Part shown: positions 1 through 6,702 of the stretch, in pieces
Numbering within the stretch: position 1 is the stretch's first letter
How the letters are laid out: each line of letters begins with the position of its first letter
Origin: Patescibacteria group bacterium
GTDB taxonomy: Bacteria; Patescibacteriota; Doudnabacteria; UBA920
Reading direction: 5' to 3'
Assembly (NCBI GenBank): GCA_023487095.1
Contig: JAMDEL010000112.1
Coordinates: 1 to 8,481, forward strand
Length of the DNA: 8,481 nucleotides
Made by a program: the position numbers and the translations under genes
Notes under the pieces: generated by a model
Told to the model about the DNA's origin: nothing
Databases searched by the model: none
The model's input: only the letters and a program-made list of their open reading frames with translations

Positions 1-401
1 TTGTTGTTGCTGTTGGTTGTCCCCGCACCAAGACCCTGCTGGCTGGTAAAACCTTTGGAGTCGGCATTGATGGAACCATTCACCCACAAGTTATTACCGA
101 CCGACAATTTAATTCTATATAAATTCACCGTACCCGTTGTGGCGAGCAGATTGGCGGAATGGCTTAAAATGGCATTCAGATTTATGGTAAAGTCCCCTGT
201 GGTTACCAAGGCGCCGTTGTTCAGCGCGTCGTAGTTGAAGCTCAAAGTCGGCGCACTGGTGCCGCCCGCATTGCCCAAGGTCACGGATTTAACTGTTGTG
301 GAAGCGTTAATGTTAACTGTCGCATTCGCATCAATCACCACGTCGTCATTGGGACCAGGTACCATATTGGTATTCCAGTTGCCGAAATCTTCCCAATTGC
401 C
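1..401 (-). repeat. GNW/glycine-rich module, copy 2 (residues 1913-2045, cut by the window edge)
   Basis: This stretch starts GNWEDFGNW, continues MVPGPNDDVVIDANATVNI and KSVTLG, and reaches GSINADSKGFTSQQGLGAG, parallel to copy 1. The copies are clearly homologous but strongly diverged, with many substitutions and small gaps, so the duplication is old rather than recent. By analogy with copy 1, a glycine-rich part of roughly 120 or more residues should follow beyond the left edge. Confidence 0.8.
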
Positions 402-3400
402 TGTACCCGCCGATCCCGTCCAAGTCACGGTTCTTGTCACGGCCTGCACTTGGAAGGCTGGGGTGAGCGTGGTTGCCGGAGTATAAGTAGAAACCAAACC
501 ACTACTATCCATAGTCATCACCCGCCAATAGTAATTTCCGTCCGCTAAAGTCTGGCCTGGAAAACCCGCAGTATAACTGCTGCCTGAAGTGGTCGCCTGG
601 CCCACAGTGAAAGAGGTCAGGCCTTGGGCCTGCAAAGCGGAAGTGTAATCAACCGCCGGCGACGAATAGTTGCTGTTGGCGGAAATTTGAATCCGGTATT
701 TAACGGTATCCGCAGCATCGGGATCCGACAAGCTGAAATTCAAAGTCGGCGTACTTACGTTTACCCGGTACAAACCGTTGACAATGTTGGCTTTGGCGCC
801 CAGGTTGTAAGGCGCATACGGCTCATTGCTTACGGGAATATTTAAGATCAGGCTCGGGTAATTGCTATAAGCATTCAACAATGTGCCGTCCGACCTAATC
901 ATCCGGAAGTAATAATTGGTATTAACCAGCGCCCGAGACAAATCCAAGGCAAAGTCCCACTCCGCAACCTGGCCAATGGCAATCGCGTTCGGGTTCAACG
1001 TACTGGGGTTAGCCTCGTTGTAAGTTTCCTGTACATTGGAAGTAGAAAGCAATACCGAGGAAATGGTAACCGAGGTGGCGACCGAAGGGTTGTTGTAAAA
1101 GTTCCAGTACGGCAACACGGTTAAATCCCGCGACTCCTCGGCTGCGTAATTCAGGAAAGTATTAATACCGTTCTTGTAGTCCGCCAAAATCCAGTCGCCG
1201 TTTCTTACCACATTGGACACCCTAAAATCATCCAAGCTGCCATTGAAGTTGTTATTGTTTGACGCTCCGGGAAGCGTGCCCAAAGCGACATTGCTGGCTG
1301 TGGTGCTGAGAGCCCCGCTGGAAGAGCTCAGGCTCCTAAGAGTGCCGTCCAGATAAATTAACACGCTGGACATGTTGGAATTCCCGTTCACGGAAACCGC
1401 AGCCAAATGGTGCCAGTTGGTGTCGTAGGTAAAGGCAATATACGCGCCCCTATTCCGGCCTTCTATGCCCACTGTGTTGCTGCCGTACCAGAAATTCCAC
1501 CTGGATCCGTCGGTGGAGTTGTCACCCCACCCGCCCAAAGACTGGTTAATGCCGGATGAGTTCATCTTAAACCATACTTCGCTGGTTCTGGCGGCTGTGC
1601 CGGTTGGAAACGCGGCAGCTCCGCGCGTCATATACTGCGAGCCGCTGAAACCAGCGCCGCCCAAAATTTGTCCCTGGACCGAAGTCGCGTTGACATTGGT
1701 GGTAAAATTTTGGGCATTGGCAGTAATGTCATTTATAGACAAAGTACCGACGTCTCCAAAATTATAGACTGCGTTGAAATTACTGTCCCAAATTGCCGCC
1801 GTAGTAGTAGAGTTGTCCGTAGCCGCGGAATTGTTATAGTACATCCACATAAAATCAGCGTTGGACCCGCCTTTTATGGTGGGCACCCTTACCCAAATCG
1901 TAGACGTTGCGCTCGGATCCCACTTTTCTATCCGGTAGGCAAGCGGGGTGGCGTTGTCATAGGCCAAAAAACGAAGATCCGCGCCGCCGGCTTTGACTTT
2001 GCTGTAATCAATATTGCCCGAGGAAGTGGCATTCAAATAAACCAGCACGGGGTAGTCGGTTAAGTCGTTTTGGGAGCCGCTGTTGTTAAAATAGATTTTC
2101 CGCCGGTTGGCCCAATCGGAATTCCACCAACCTGGACCGCCGCTGGACTGGACAACATCCAACCAGCCCGTGGTAGTGGCTGTGGATACTTGGAGTTTAA
2201 ACGCCAGAGTGCTGGTCGGCACATCCAATATACCGCTGTTTAAAAGGCTCATGCGTAAGCGTATGGGTGTGGCTGTAGAAGTCAGAACAATGCCTGTGTT
2301 TTCGTTGGCCAAACCTGCAGCCGGCTGAACTGCGTCCGCGTTCTGATAAAAACGGAAATTCTCTTGGGTAAACTGGTAATCGGCTGTGGTAAAAGTTATA
2401 TCATTGCCATAAGTGGTAAAAGTGTCCGTAGCGGTTACATAAGAACGAATATGGTAAGTGGTTGCCTTTAACAACCCGGTAATATTGGAAGTGAAAGTGC
2501 CGGTGGAAGAAGTTGCTCCTAAAGTAGAGGTAAAAACCGCATTGGCCAAAGTCGGATTACTGCTGGTGCCGACCACGTGGCCGTACTGGGTGATTGCATT
2601 TAAGCCCAACCCGGTAATCGCGCCGCTGCCGACTGCCGTGGTGTCAGTAATAGTAGTGGTGGTACCTGTTGTCAGCCGGGGGGGATAAATATAAACTGTA
2701 CCGCTCTCGCCTGTGCGTCCGCTAATGGTACCTCCCACCGAGGTTGCTGTAATAGTTGCAGTATAAGTATTGGCTAGAATGGCAATGCGCCCGCCGCCGC
2801 CGCTCCCCGCGCCGCCGTCCCAGCCGCCATAGCCGCCGCTGACGTTCACTGAGCCGCCACCTGTAAATGCATTTGTATTCAAATAAACCGAGCCGCCCGC
2901 CGCGCCGCCAGTGTTGTAGCCGCAGTTGCCGGAAATTTGTCCGCCACGGGCGGAAAGCGTGCCGGTCAAAGTCGTGGTGCCGGTGACATTCAGCCAAATA
3001 GCGCCACCACCAACCGCGCAATTACCGCCATTGCTCACGCCGCCGCTGCTGCCCATATCTATAGGTGCTAAATAAGAGCCGTAGGTCGGGGTCTGAGGAG
3101 TACCCACCGCATTGGTTGAACCGCGCCCGCCATAAGAGCCACCGGTCCCTTGGTTGCTGGCGGAAGTACCCGCACCCGGACCATTGCCCTGTGTATAGCC
3201 TTTCTGGTCAACATTTATACTGCCGGCAATGGTCGCATTGCCGCCCACTGTAGTGTAAATTCTAGCTACAATGGCCGAATTGCCAGTTGAGTGGGTTATC
3301 ACCGCTCCGGAATAAACTGTCAGGTTGCCTAAAATATTCAAAGGCGAGCTGGAACCAATCGCATCATAAGCAAAATTCAAAGTACTGGCTGTGCCGCCGC

Positions 3401-6137
3401 CGGACACACCCAAAGTCAAAGAGCTTATTGGGCTGGTGGAACCGGTCAAGTTTACAGTCACCGCCGAGCTGATGATCGCATCGTCAGTGGAAGTTGGCAC
3501 GGTGCCGAGGCTCCAATTCCCAGGCACGTTCCAGTTCCCGCCGCTCGCTCCCGTATACACATTGGCGCCGTTGTAAGCATCCTGGGTCACGGAACCAAAA
3601 GTGAAAATCATATGGTGATGGCCGGTTTTTTTGTCCAAAAACTTAACCTCGCCAATACTATCGCAAGTCCAATTAGGCACCTCTATGACGCCGCCCGGCA
3701 GGATGTTGGGCGTAACCACATTGCCGCCGCAGGTCAGAGTTGAAAAATCCATATCCTGGACAGTGGCCTCATCGCCGGGTGTAATAGTCAGCGTGTCCTG
3801 GCCCACAGTGGTAAAATCAATTGTCCAGTATTCTCCAGCCACAGGGAAAGAAGAAACATTCAAAACACTTAAATCCACAGTCGGGTCAATTACCACGGGA
3901 TAGCTGGCATCTTTGAGGAAAGCGGCATCCGGGGTCAGGGTAAGCAGGTTGCCTTTAAGCCTGAAGACCAGTTTGTCGGAAGCGATACCTTTGGCATCGG
4001 TCATAACGGGCGCGGACAGGGTGTAACGCTTGAAGAGCGCCTCCCCCTTGTGGCCTTTTTTATAGAGCACCACTGTGGAAGGGTTGGTTTGCAAAGCGTC
4101 GTAGCCGTCAAAGTTAGCCAAATACCTAAACTTGGCCGGGTGGCTATTGTCCTTCAAAATAATATTTTCCTTAAGCCCCGTATCCGTGAGCTTGTACTCC
4201 AAATCGGTTGAGGAGAACGCATCGGAATAAGTGACCACTTCGCCGGCCCGGGTTGGCGGTGTGGCTGTTGATACGCCCAAAGGCAAAAGCCTGAGCGGCA
4301 GAACATCGGCGGTCTTTTGCTTGCTGCCCACGGTAATCGGGTTAGTGCCCAAATCCGAGGGCATAAACAATTCAGTGAGCGGGCTGAAGAACTCCAAATG
4401 GGAGAACTGCTCCGGGGTCAGCGGAGGCAGCTTCATGGCAGCCAAATCTTCTTCGTCCCAGGAATAATCCGGATAACCCGCTTCTATAGACACGCCATCC
4501 AAAAACAACACAATACCGTCCAGGTTTCGGTTCAGGCTTTCAGCGTCAGCCTGGTAAGTCAGCCTTAATTGTACGGAAGACAATTGCGAATACAGGGCTA
4601 AGGGCAAATCAGCCATAAAGTAACCCTTATTGTCAGCGTTATCAGAGCCGGAAGAGAGGTCTATAGCTGTCAGGCTTTGCCAAGAAGAAGTTGCGAGCGC
4701 ATATTCCAAAACCAGACGGCCGGAGGTTGCCGGCAGGCTGGAAAGCGATAGCTTCACCTTTAACGTGTTGGGCTTGGTGCCTGTGGCCAAGTCGGGATTG
4801 GCAGCCACCAAGTCAAACCCCGAATACTCCAAAGCTGGAGACGAAGGCAAGTCAGGAGATAAAAGCGAGGGTGCTTGTAAAACTTCGGGAGTGGTAGTGG
4901 TTGTGGTGGACGCAGTCAACACAGCCTCTGGCGTTTCAGGCGTAGTGGAGGCTGGGGTTGCCGACGCAATCGGCTCGCTTGGAATCAAGTCTAAAAGCGG
5001 AACAAAGGGATCTTCAGGCGTAGTGGATGGCGCATCCAACGAAGTGGGTACGGAAGAAGCCGTAGGCTGAATATCTTGAACGGGAGTCTGGGTAGCTAAG
5101 GTCTCTTGGTTTGCCACAGGAGAAATCGCGGGTACAGGTAGAGTGTTAACCTCTGCCGTAGCGGAAGGTTCTGTAACCTGCTGCTGCAAAGGCGCGGCAG
5201 GTGATGGTGTGGTGCCGCCCAAATCCGCGCTGGGGGTTGGTACGGAATTAACCGCGGGGCTAGATGCCTCTGGCCCTAAAAGTGAATTTGCGTTTGACTG
5301 AAGCACGTCTGCCATCTGCACGTCTCCGGCCAAAACATGGATCTGGGACGTGACCAAAGAAGTTGGCTGTGCATCTGGAGCAGGCACAATTTCAGTTGCA
5401 GGCTGTGGAGCTGGTTGTTGATCCGCGGCGGGAGCGGCGGGAGCGGGCACACTCGGGACCGGCGTCTGAGTTTCTGTTTTGGAATCATCAGGGCTTGTGC
5501 TGGTTGCGGGCGGAGCAGCCACCTCAGCAGGAGTGGAAATATTTTCAACTGCAGTACCAGGGGTGTCGCTAGCCTGCTGGTTGGAACCTGACTGAACCGG
5601 AGTGGTGGAAGATTCTGTTTCAATAGACGGAGTTGTGGAAGCCGTTGTTAAGGTTGTGGTGGCTATCACCGCTGAGGTTGATGCCTCTTGAGGTAGAGAC
5701 TGAACAGGAACCGAAGGGGTGGAAGTATCAGTATCCGACCCAGCCAAAGGTGAAGTGGAAACCGAGACAACCTTCGGTGTTGTCGTGGCCACAATTCTTA
5801 AAGCCGAAGAGTTGGTTAAAGAAAAGGAGGATGAGGTGGCATCTTCTTTCAAGTCCGTAACCAACCCCAGGTCTGCATTTTCCCAGGATAAAGGAGTAGA
5901 GGTAGGAGCGACCACAACCGACTTTGTTGGCTGGTAAGTCTGTGTGATGGTTGGTAAGTCTTGAGGACTAAAATCAGGTGCTTGGGCCAGTGCCGGAGTT
6001 GTCACAAAAAAGGCAAAGCTCTGGCTGATAATCAGGTTCAGGAGCAAAAAACACGCCCATATTTTTTTGAGAAATTCTTTCTCAAAATGGGTGCGAAAAT
6101 AACGTTTTATGGATTGTGTTTTTAGTATGGATTTCAA
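1..6137 (-). CDS. Giant secreted/surface mosaic protein with DUF2341, LamG, FN3-like and duplicated glycine-rich modules (C-terminus outside window)
   Basis: One open frame of 2045 codons runs from a TTG at 6137 to the left edge with no stop. Visible order by residue: signal peptide 1-53; Pro/Thr/Ser-rich stalk about 54-425; beta-sandwich about 430-555; Rhs-type N-terminal module about 600-752 ending SYPVVIDP; two-cysteine module about 753-860; GNWNVPGNW module from 867 with a glycine-rich part to about 1121; FN3-like about 1150-1251; a FRFYQNADAVQP segment about 1255-1335; DUF2341 about 1337-1450; LamG about 1460-1660; an unrecognised beta domain about 1668-1765; FN3-like about 1770-1890; a second GNW/glycine-rich module from 1913. 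Such modules in other proteins mediate adhesion or glycan binding outside the cell, so an adhesin is the best inference. No catalytic motif is seen. TTG 6137 is the only usual start between the upstream stops and the hydrophobic core. Its anchor, if any, lies beyond the window. Confidence 0.9.
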   Translation of the reverse strand, partial: MKSILKTQSIKRYFRTHFEKEFLKKIWACFLLLNLIISQSFAFFVTTPALAQAPDFSPQDLPTITQTYQPTKSVVVAPTSTPLSWENADLGLVTDLKEDATSSSFSLTNSSALRIVATTTPKVVSVSTSPLAGSDTDTSTPSVPVQSLPQEASTSAVIATTTLTTASTTPSIETESSTTPVQSGSNQQASDTPGTAVENISTPAEVAAPPATSTSPDDSKTETQTPVPSVPAPAAPAADQQPAPQPATEIVPAPDAQPTSLVTSQIHVLAGDVQMADVLQSNANSLLGPEASSPAVNSVPTPSADLGGTTPSPAAPLQQQVTEPSATAEVNTLPVPAISPVANQETLATQTPVQDIQPTASSVPTSLDAPSTTPEDPFVPLLDLIPSEPIASATPASTTPETPEAVLTASTTTTTTPEVLQAPSLLSPDLPSSPALEYSGFDLVAANPDLATGTKPNTLKVKLSLSSLPATSGRLVLEYALATSSWQSLTAIDLSSGSDNADNKGYFMADLPLALYSQLSSVQLRLTYQADAESLNRNLDGIVLFLDGVSIEAGYPDYSWDEEDLAAMKLPPLTPEQFSHLEFFSPLTELFMPSDLGTNPITVGSKQKTADVLPLRLLPLGVSTATPPTRAGEVVTYSDAFSSTDLEYKLTDTGLKENIILKDNSHPAKFRYLANFDGYDALQTNPSTVVLYKKGHKGEALFKRYTLSAPVMTDAKGIASDKLVFRLKGNLLTLTPDAAFLKDASYPVVIDPTVDLSVLNVSSFPVAGEYWTIDFTTVGQDTLTITPGDEATVQDMDFSTLTCGGNVVTPNILPGGVIEVPNWTCDSIGEVKFLDKKTGHHHMIFTFGSVTQDAYNGANVYTGASGGNWNVPGNWSLGTVPTSTDDAIISSAVTVNLTGSTSPISSLTLGVSGGGTASTLNFAYDAIGSSSPLNILGNLTVYSGAVITHSTGNSAIVARIYTTVGGNATIAGSINVDQKGYTQGNGPGAGTSASNQGTGGSYGGRGSTNAVGTPQTPTYGSYLAPIDMGSSGGVSNGGNCAVGGGAIWLNVTGTTTLTGTLSARGGQISGNCGYNTGGAAGGSVYLNTNAFTGGGSVNVSGGYGGWDGGAGSGGGGRIAILANTYTATITATSVGGTISGRTGESGTVYIYPPRLTTGTTTTITDTTAVGSGAITGLGLNAITQYGHVVGTSSNPTLANAVFTSTLGATSSTGTFTSNITGLLKATTYHIRSYVTATDTFTTYGNDITFTTADYQFTQENFRFYQNADAVQPAAGLANENTGIVLTSTATPIRLRMSLLNSGILDVPTSTLAFKLQVSTATTTGWLDVVQSSGGPGWWNSDWANRRKIYFNNSGSQNDLTDYPVLVYLNATSSGNIDYSKVKAGGADLRFLAYDNATPLAYRIEKWDPSATSTIWVRVPTIKGGSNADFMWMYYNNSAATDNSTTTAAIWDSNFNAVYNFGDVGTLSINDITANAQNFTTNVNATSVQGQILGGAGFSGSQYMTRGAAAFPTGTAARTSEVWFKMNSSGINQSLGGWGDNSTDGSRWNFWYGSNTVGIEGRNRGAYIAFTYDTNWHHLAAVSVNGNSNMSSVLIYLDGTLRSLSSSSGALSTTASNVALGTLPGASNNNNFNGSLDDFRVSNVVRNGDWILADYKNGINTFLNYAAEESRDLTVLPYWNFYNNPSVATSVTISSVLLSTSNVQETYNEANPSTLNPNAIAIGQVAEWDFALDLSRALVNTNYYFRMIRSDGTLLNAYSNYPSLILNIPVSNEPYAPYNLGAKANIVNGLYRVNVSTPTLNFSLSDPDAADTVKYRIQISANSNYSSPAVDYTSALQAQGLTSFTVGQATTSGSSYTAGFPGQTLADGNYYWRVMTMDSSGLVSTYTPATTLTPAFQVQAVTRTVTWTGSAGTGNWEDFGNWNTNMVPGPNDDVVIDANATVNINASTTVKSVTLGNAGGTSAPTLSFNYDALNNGALVTTGDFTINLNAILSHSANLLATTGTVNLYRIKLSVGNNLWVNGSINADSKGFTSQQGLGAGTTNSNN
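470..830 (-). other. FN3/Ig-like domain (residues about 1770-1890)
   Basis: The segment starts PYAPYNLGAKANI, contains TPTLNFSLSDPDAADTVKYR and YTAGFPGQTL, and ends LADGNYYWRVMTMDSSGLVS. The P-x-L-x-F-x-x-x-D-P-D opening and the D-G-x-Y-Y-W-R-V closing strand are typical of FN3-like folds in bacterial cell-surface proteins. It links the unrecognised beta domain after LamG to the second GNW module. Confidence 0.65.
1160..1760 (-). other. LamG / concanavalin A-like lectin domain (residues about 1460-1660)
   Basis: Key strands are visible: YMTRGAAAFPTGTAARTSEVWFKM, cited here only by its ends; DTNWHHLAAVSVNG with the typical W-H-H-L-A at residue 1575; VLIYLDGTLRSL; and GSLDDFRVSNVVRNGDWI near residue 1635, which matches the closing D-D-F-R-V strand of this fold. 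These domains often bind carbohydrate or calcium, but ligand residues cannot be assigned. The domain directly follows DUF2341. Confidence 0.8.
1790..2131 (-). other. DUF2341 domain (residues about 1337-1450)
   Basis: The segment opens with WWNSDWANRRKIYFNN and contains LTDYPVLVYLNAT, IDYSKVKAGGADLRF, IEKWDPSATSTIWVRVPTI and FMWMYYNNSAATDNS, followed by WDSNF. This order (W-x-x-R-k-I, yPVLV-l, D-s--gaDiRF, iE-Wd--g-s-iWV-vP-i, i-mYYgN) is characteristic of DUF2341, a beta-sandwich family often found just before LamG domains in large secreted proteins. Its molecular function is not established. The adjacent LamG domain fits that common pairing. Confidence 0.8.
2388..2700 (-). other. FN3-like domain (residues about 1150-1251)
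   Basis: The segment ends with the classical FN3 closing pattern: TTYHIRSYVTATD, then TTYGNDITFTT. A threonine- and serine-rich strand region precedes it. FN3 domains act as spacers or protein-binding folds in bacterial surface proteins. The N-terminal limit is uncertain. The next residues (YQFTQENFRFYQNADAVQP onwards) look like a separate beta domain of unknown family that links to DUF2341. Confidence 0.55.
3153..3539 (-). repeat. GNW/glycine-rich module, copy 1 (residues 867-995)
   Basis: This stretch starts GNWNVPGNW, continues VPTSTDDAIISSAVTVNL and SSLTLG, and reaches GSINVDQKGYTQGNGPGAG. It aligns along its whole length with the segment at the left window edge. The distance from GNW to GSIN is 105 residues here against 108 in the other copy. 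Beyond it (about 2775-3150) the protein continues as a glycine-rich run with GGSYGGRG, GGAAGGSVYL and GSGGGGRIAIL, probably the rest of the same module and possibly a parallel beta-helix with glycine loops. Confidence 0.8.
3555..3839 (-). other. Two-cysteine beta module (residues about 767-861)
   Basis: The stretch reads WTIDFTTVGQDTLTITPGDE, then a D-M-D-F-S-T-L-T-C segment, then EVPNWTC, EVKFLDKKTGHHHMIFTFG and AYN. The pattern ITP-D, L-x-C, NW-x-C, a histidine-containing strand and F-FG resembles a recurrent module I recall from large surface proteins of uncultured bacteria, but I cannot name a Pfam family. The two cysteines could form a disulphide outside the cell. A triple histidine lies near the end of the module. 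Confidence 0.45.
3840..4345 (-). other. Rhs-type N-terminal (pre-YD-repeat) module ending in YPVVIDP
   Basis: Within the giant protein the motifs VVTYSDAF, DLEYKLTDTGLKENIILK, APVMTDAKG, LTLTPDAAFL and SYPVVIDP (residues 745-752) occur in this order. The same order is familiar from the region preceding YD repeats or LamG domains in Rhs-like and wall-associated proteins, where it reads roughly as tY-dvfpgtDl-Y-vt-dG-KE-ivLk and ends YPV-IDP. No YD repeats follow here; a two-cysteine module comes next. The match is from recalled family motifs, not from a search. Confidence 0.6.
4863..5978 (-). other. Pro/Thr/Ser/Ala-rich stalk region of the giant protein
   Basis: About 370 residues directly after the signal peptide are dominated by P, T, S, A, V and E. 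Degenerate units such as ASTTPETPE, PSTTPEDPF, ASTTTTTTPE and ASTTPSIETE recur. Almost no aromatic residues and no cysteines are present. Low-complexity segments of this kind are usually extended, often O-glycosylated spacers. One short less biased island (VLAGDVQMADVLQSNAN, around 5290-5340) interrupts it and could be a small helix. Function as a spacer is inference. Confidence 0.75.
5979..6137 (-). other. Signal peptide of the giant surface protein
   Basis: The first 53 residues begin MKSILKTQSIKRYF, a basic n-region of about 26 residues. A hydrophobic core (WACFLLLNLIISQSFAFFV, about residues 27-45) follows, then PALAQA and a plausible signal peptidase I site after AQA, before PDFSPQD. The n-region is long but depends on the TTG start. 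Two in-frame TAA codons lie just upstream and no ATG or GTG occurs between them and the core, so a shorter start would destroy the core. This supports Sec-dependent export. Confidence 0.85.
6065..6087 (-). repeat. Perfect 10-bp inverted repeat inside the signal-peptide codons
   Basis: The arms TTTTGAGAAA and TTTCTCAAAA are separated by a 3-base spacer. On the mRNA this AT-rich hairpin lies about 50 bases after the TTG start, in codons for FEKEFLK. A role in translation or mRNA processing is possible but unproven. The alternation of E, K and F codons could give this pairing by chance. Confidence 0.5.
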
Positions 6138-6166
6138 GCTAAAAGCTGGTTGTTTTCTATATATTT

Positions 6167-6195
6167 ATTATCACATCTTTGTTTTAATTCTCCAA
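6167..6195 (-). promoter_or_regulatory. Candidate sigma70-type promoter for the giant gene
   Basis: Read on the minus strand, TTGGAG (6195-6190) and GATAAT (6172-6167) are 17 bases apart. TGT directly before GATAAT makes an extended -10 element. The -35 box is weak (three of six consensus bases) and the -10 box is good (five of six). Transcription would start near 6160, leaving a leader of only about 20-25 bases. No Shine-Dalgarno-like purine block precedes the TTG start. Confidence 0.45.
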
Positions 6196-6576
6196 GAAAA
6201 TTAACAGAGCCACCACCAAAAGCCTGACCAGCTCACTGAAACACACCAAACCTTTGTGTGACAATTTTTTTTCAGCAAAAGTGAAGCGTGGAACGTCATA
6301 AAAACCCAATTAATTTTTTCAGATTTAAATTAAATTTGTTCAGCATGCACATCTAAGGAAATACTTTTAATTCTTGTCGTTAATCTAAAATTATTAATAT
6401 CAATGAATGGATTAACCCAAAATTGGAAAGTAAAAATTATTTTCAGGCTTAAATAAAATTGTTGGGTGCAAACCGAAAAAGTCTTTGAGAAACAAAAGTT
6501 TGTATGGTTGCCCCGGCTTTTTTTTGTTTCTTTGCTGCCACAGAAACCATTTTTTACACAAAAAATCTCTCAAATT

Positions 6577-6615
6577 AAAACAGTGCGGATAACTTTTGGT
6601 TATCCACACTGTTTT
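6577..6615 (-). terminator. Rho-independent terminator of the upstream BACON/FN3 gene
   Basis: Two 17-base arms flank a 5-base loop. The only non-identity becomes a G-U pair in the minus-strand transcript but an A-C mismatch in the plus-strand one, so the structure is best on the minus strand. It lies about 90 bases after the stop codon at 6703. The stem ends in a T run, and a further T stretch follows at 6562-6567. It separates the two surface-protein genes into different transcripts. Confidence 0.75.
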
Positions 6616-6650
6616 GAAAAAAAACCTGACTTTAAACCGCTCTTTTTTTA

Positions 6651-6693
6651 TGCAAGAACCTTGCCATGGAAAACTAGTTTTTGAAATCTTGCA
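6651..6693. repeat. Nested palindromes after the stop of the BACON/FN3 gene
   Basis: TGCAAGA (6651-6657) and TCTTGCA (6687-6693) are inverted repeats. They enclose the 12-base perfect palindrome AAAACTAGTTTT (6670-6681) and a CCATGG. The position, between the stop codon and the terminator, would suit a secondary mRNA-stabilising hairpin or a protein site. The short arms and 29-base spacing make chance possible. Confidence 0.3.
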
Positions 6694-6702
6694 ATAAATT
6701 TT

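Larger units (their letters stand above)
6138..6702. other. AT-rich intergenic region, no convincing gene
   Basis: This gap is clearly richer in A and T than the genes on both sides. Short frames of about 65-72 codons exist on both strands between 6412 and 6684, but they overlap the terminator and encode Phe/Lys-rich sequence with no recognisable pattern. Apart from the promoter, the terminator and small palindromes, I see nothing in 6196-6576. Confidence 0.7.

Noticed and set aside
1465..2063. Overlapping plus-strand frames of 100 and 131 codons
   Set aside because: They lie opposite clear DUF2341 and LamG coding sequence, show no domain pattern, and overlap each other in different frames.
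2722..3021. Minus-strand 99-codon Arg/Trp-rich frame
   Set aside because: It is a shifted frame of the glycine-rich coding region; GGC/GGT repeats read out of frame give Arg and Trp.
4630..5070. Plus-strand frame of 146 codons
   Set aside because: It is antisense to the Thr/Pro stalk of the giant gene. Its Val/Ser/Gly-rich composition is the complement of that low-complexity sequence.
6058..6060. ATG at 6060 as the start of the giant gene
   Set aside because: It is in another frame and reaches a stop after about 28 codons, whereas the frame with the signal peptide passes through it.
6241..6275. CACAC...GTGTG hairpin followed by a T run on the plus strand, resembling a terminator
   Set aside because: The stem is only five base pairs with a large loop, and no plus-strand gene ends there.
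6412..6684. Possible small proteins on both strands in the gap (65 and 72 codons)
   Set aside because: They overlap each other and the terminator, are rich in Phe and Lys as expected of AT-rich DNA, and have no convincing ribosome binding site.
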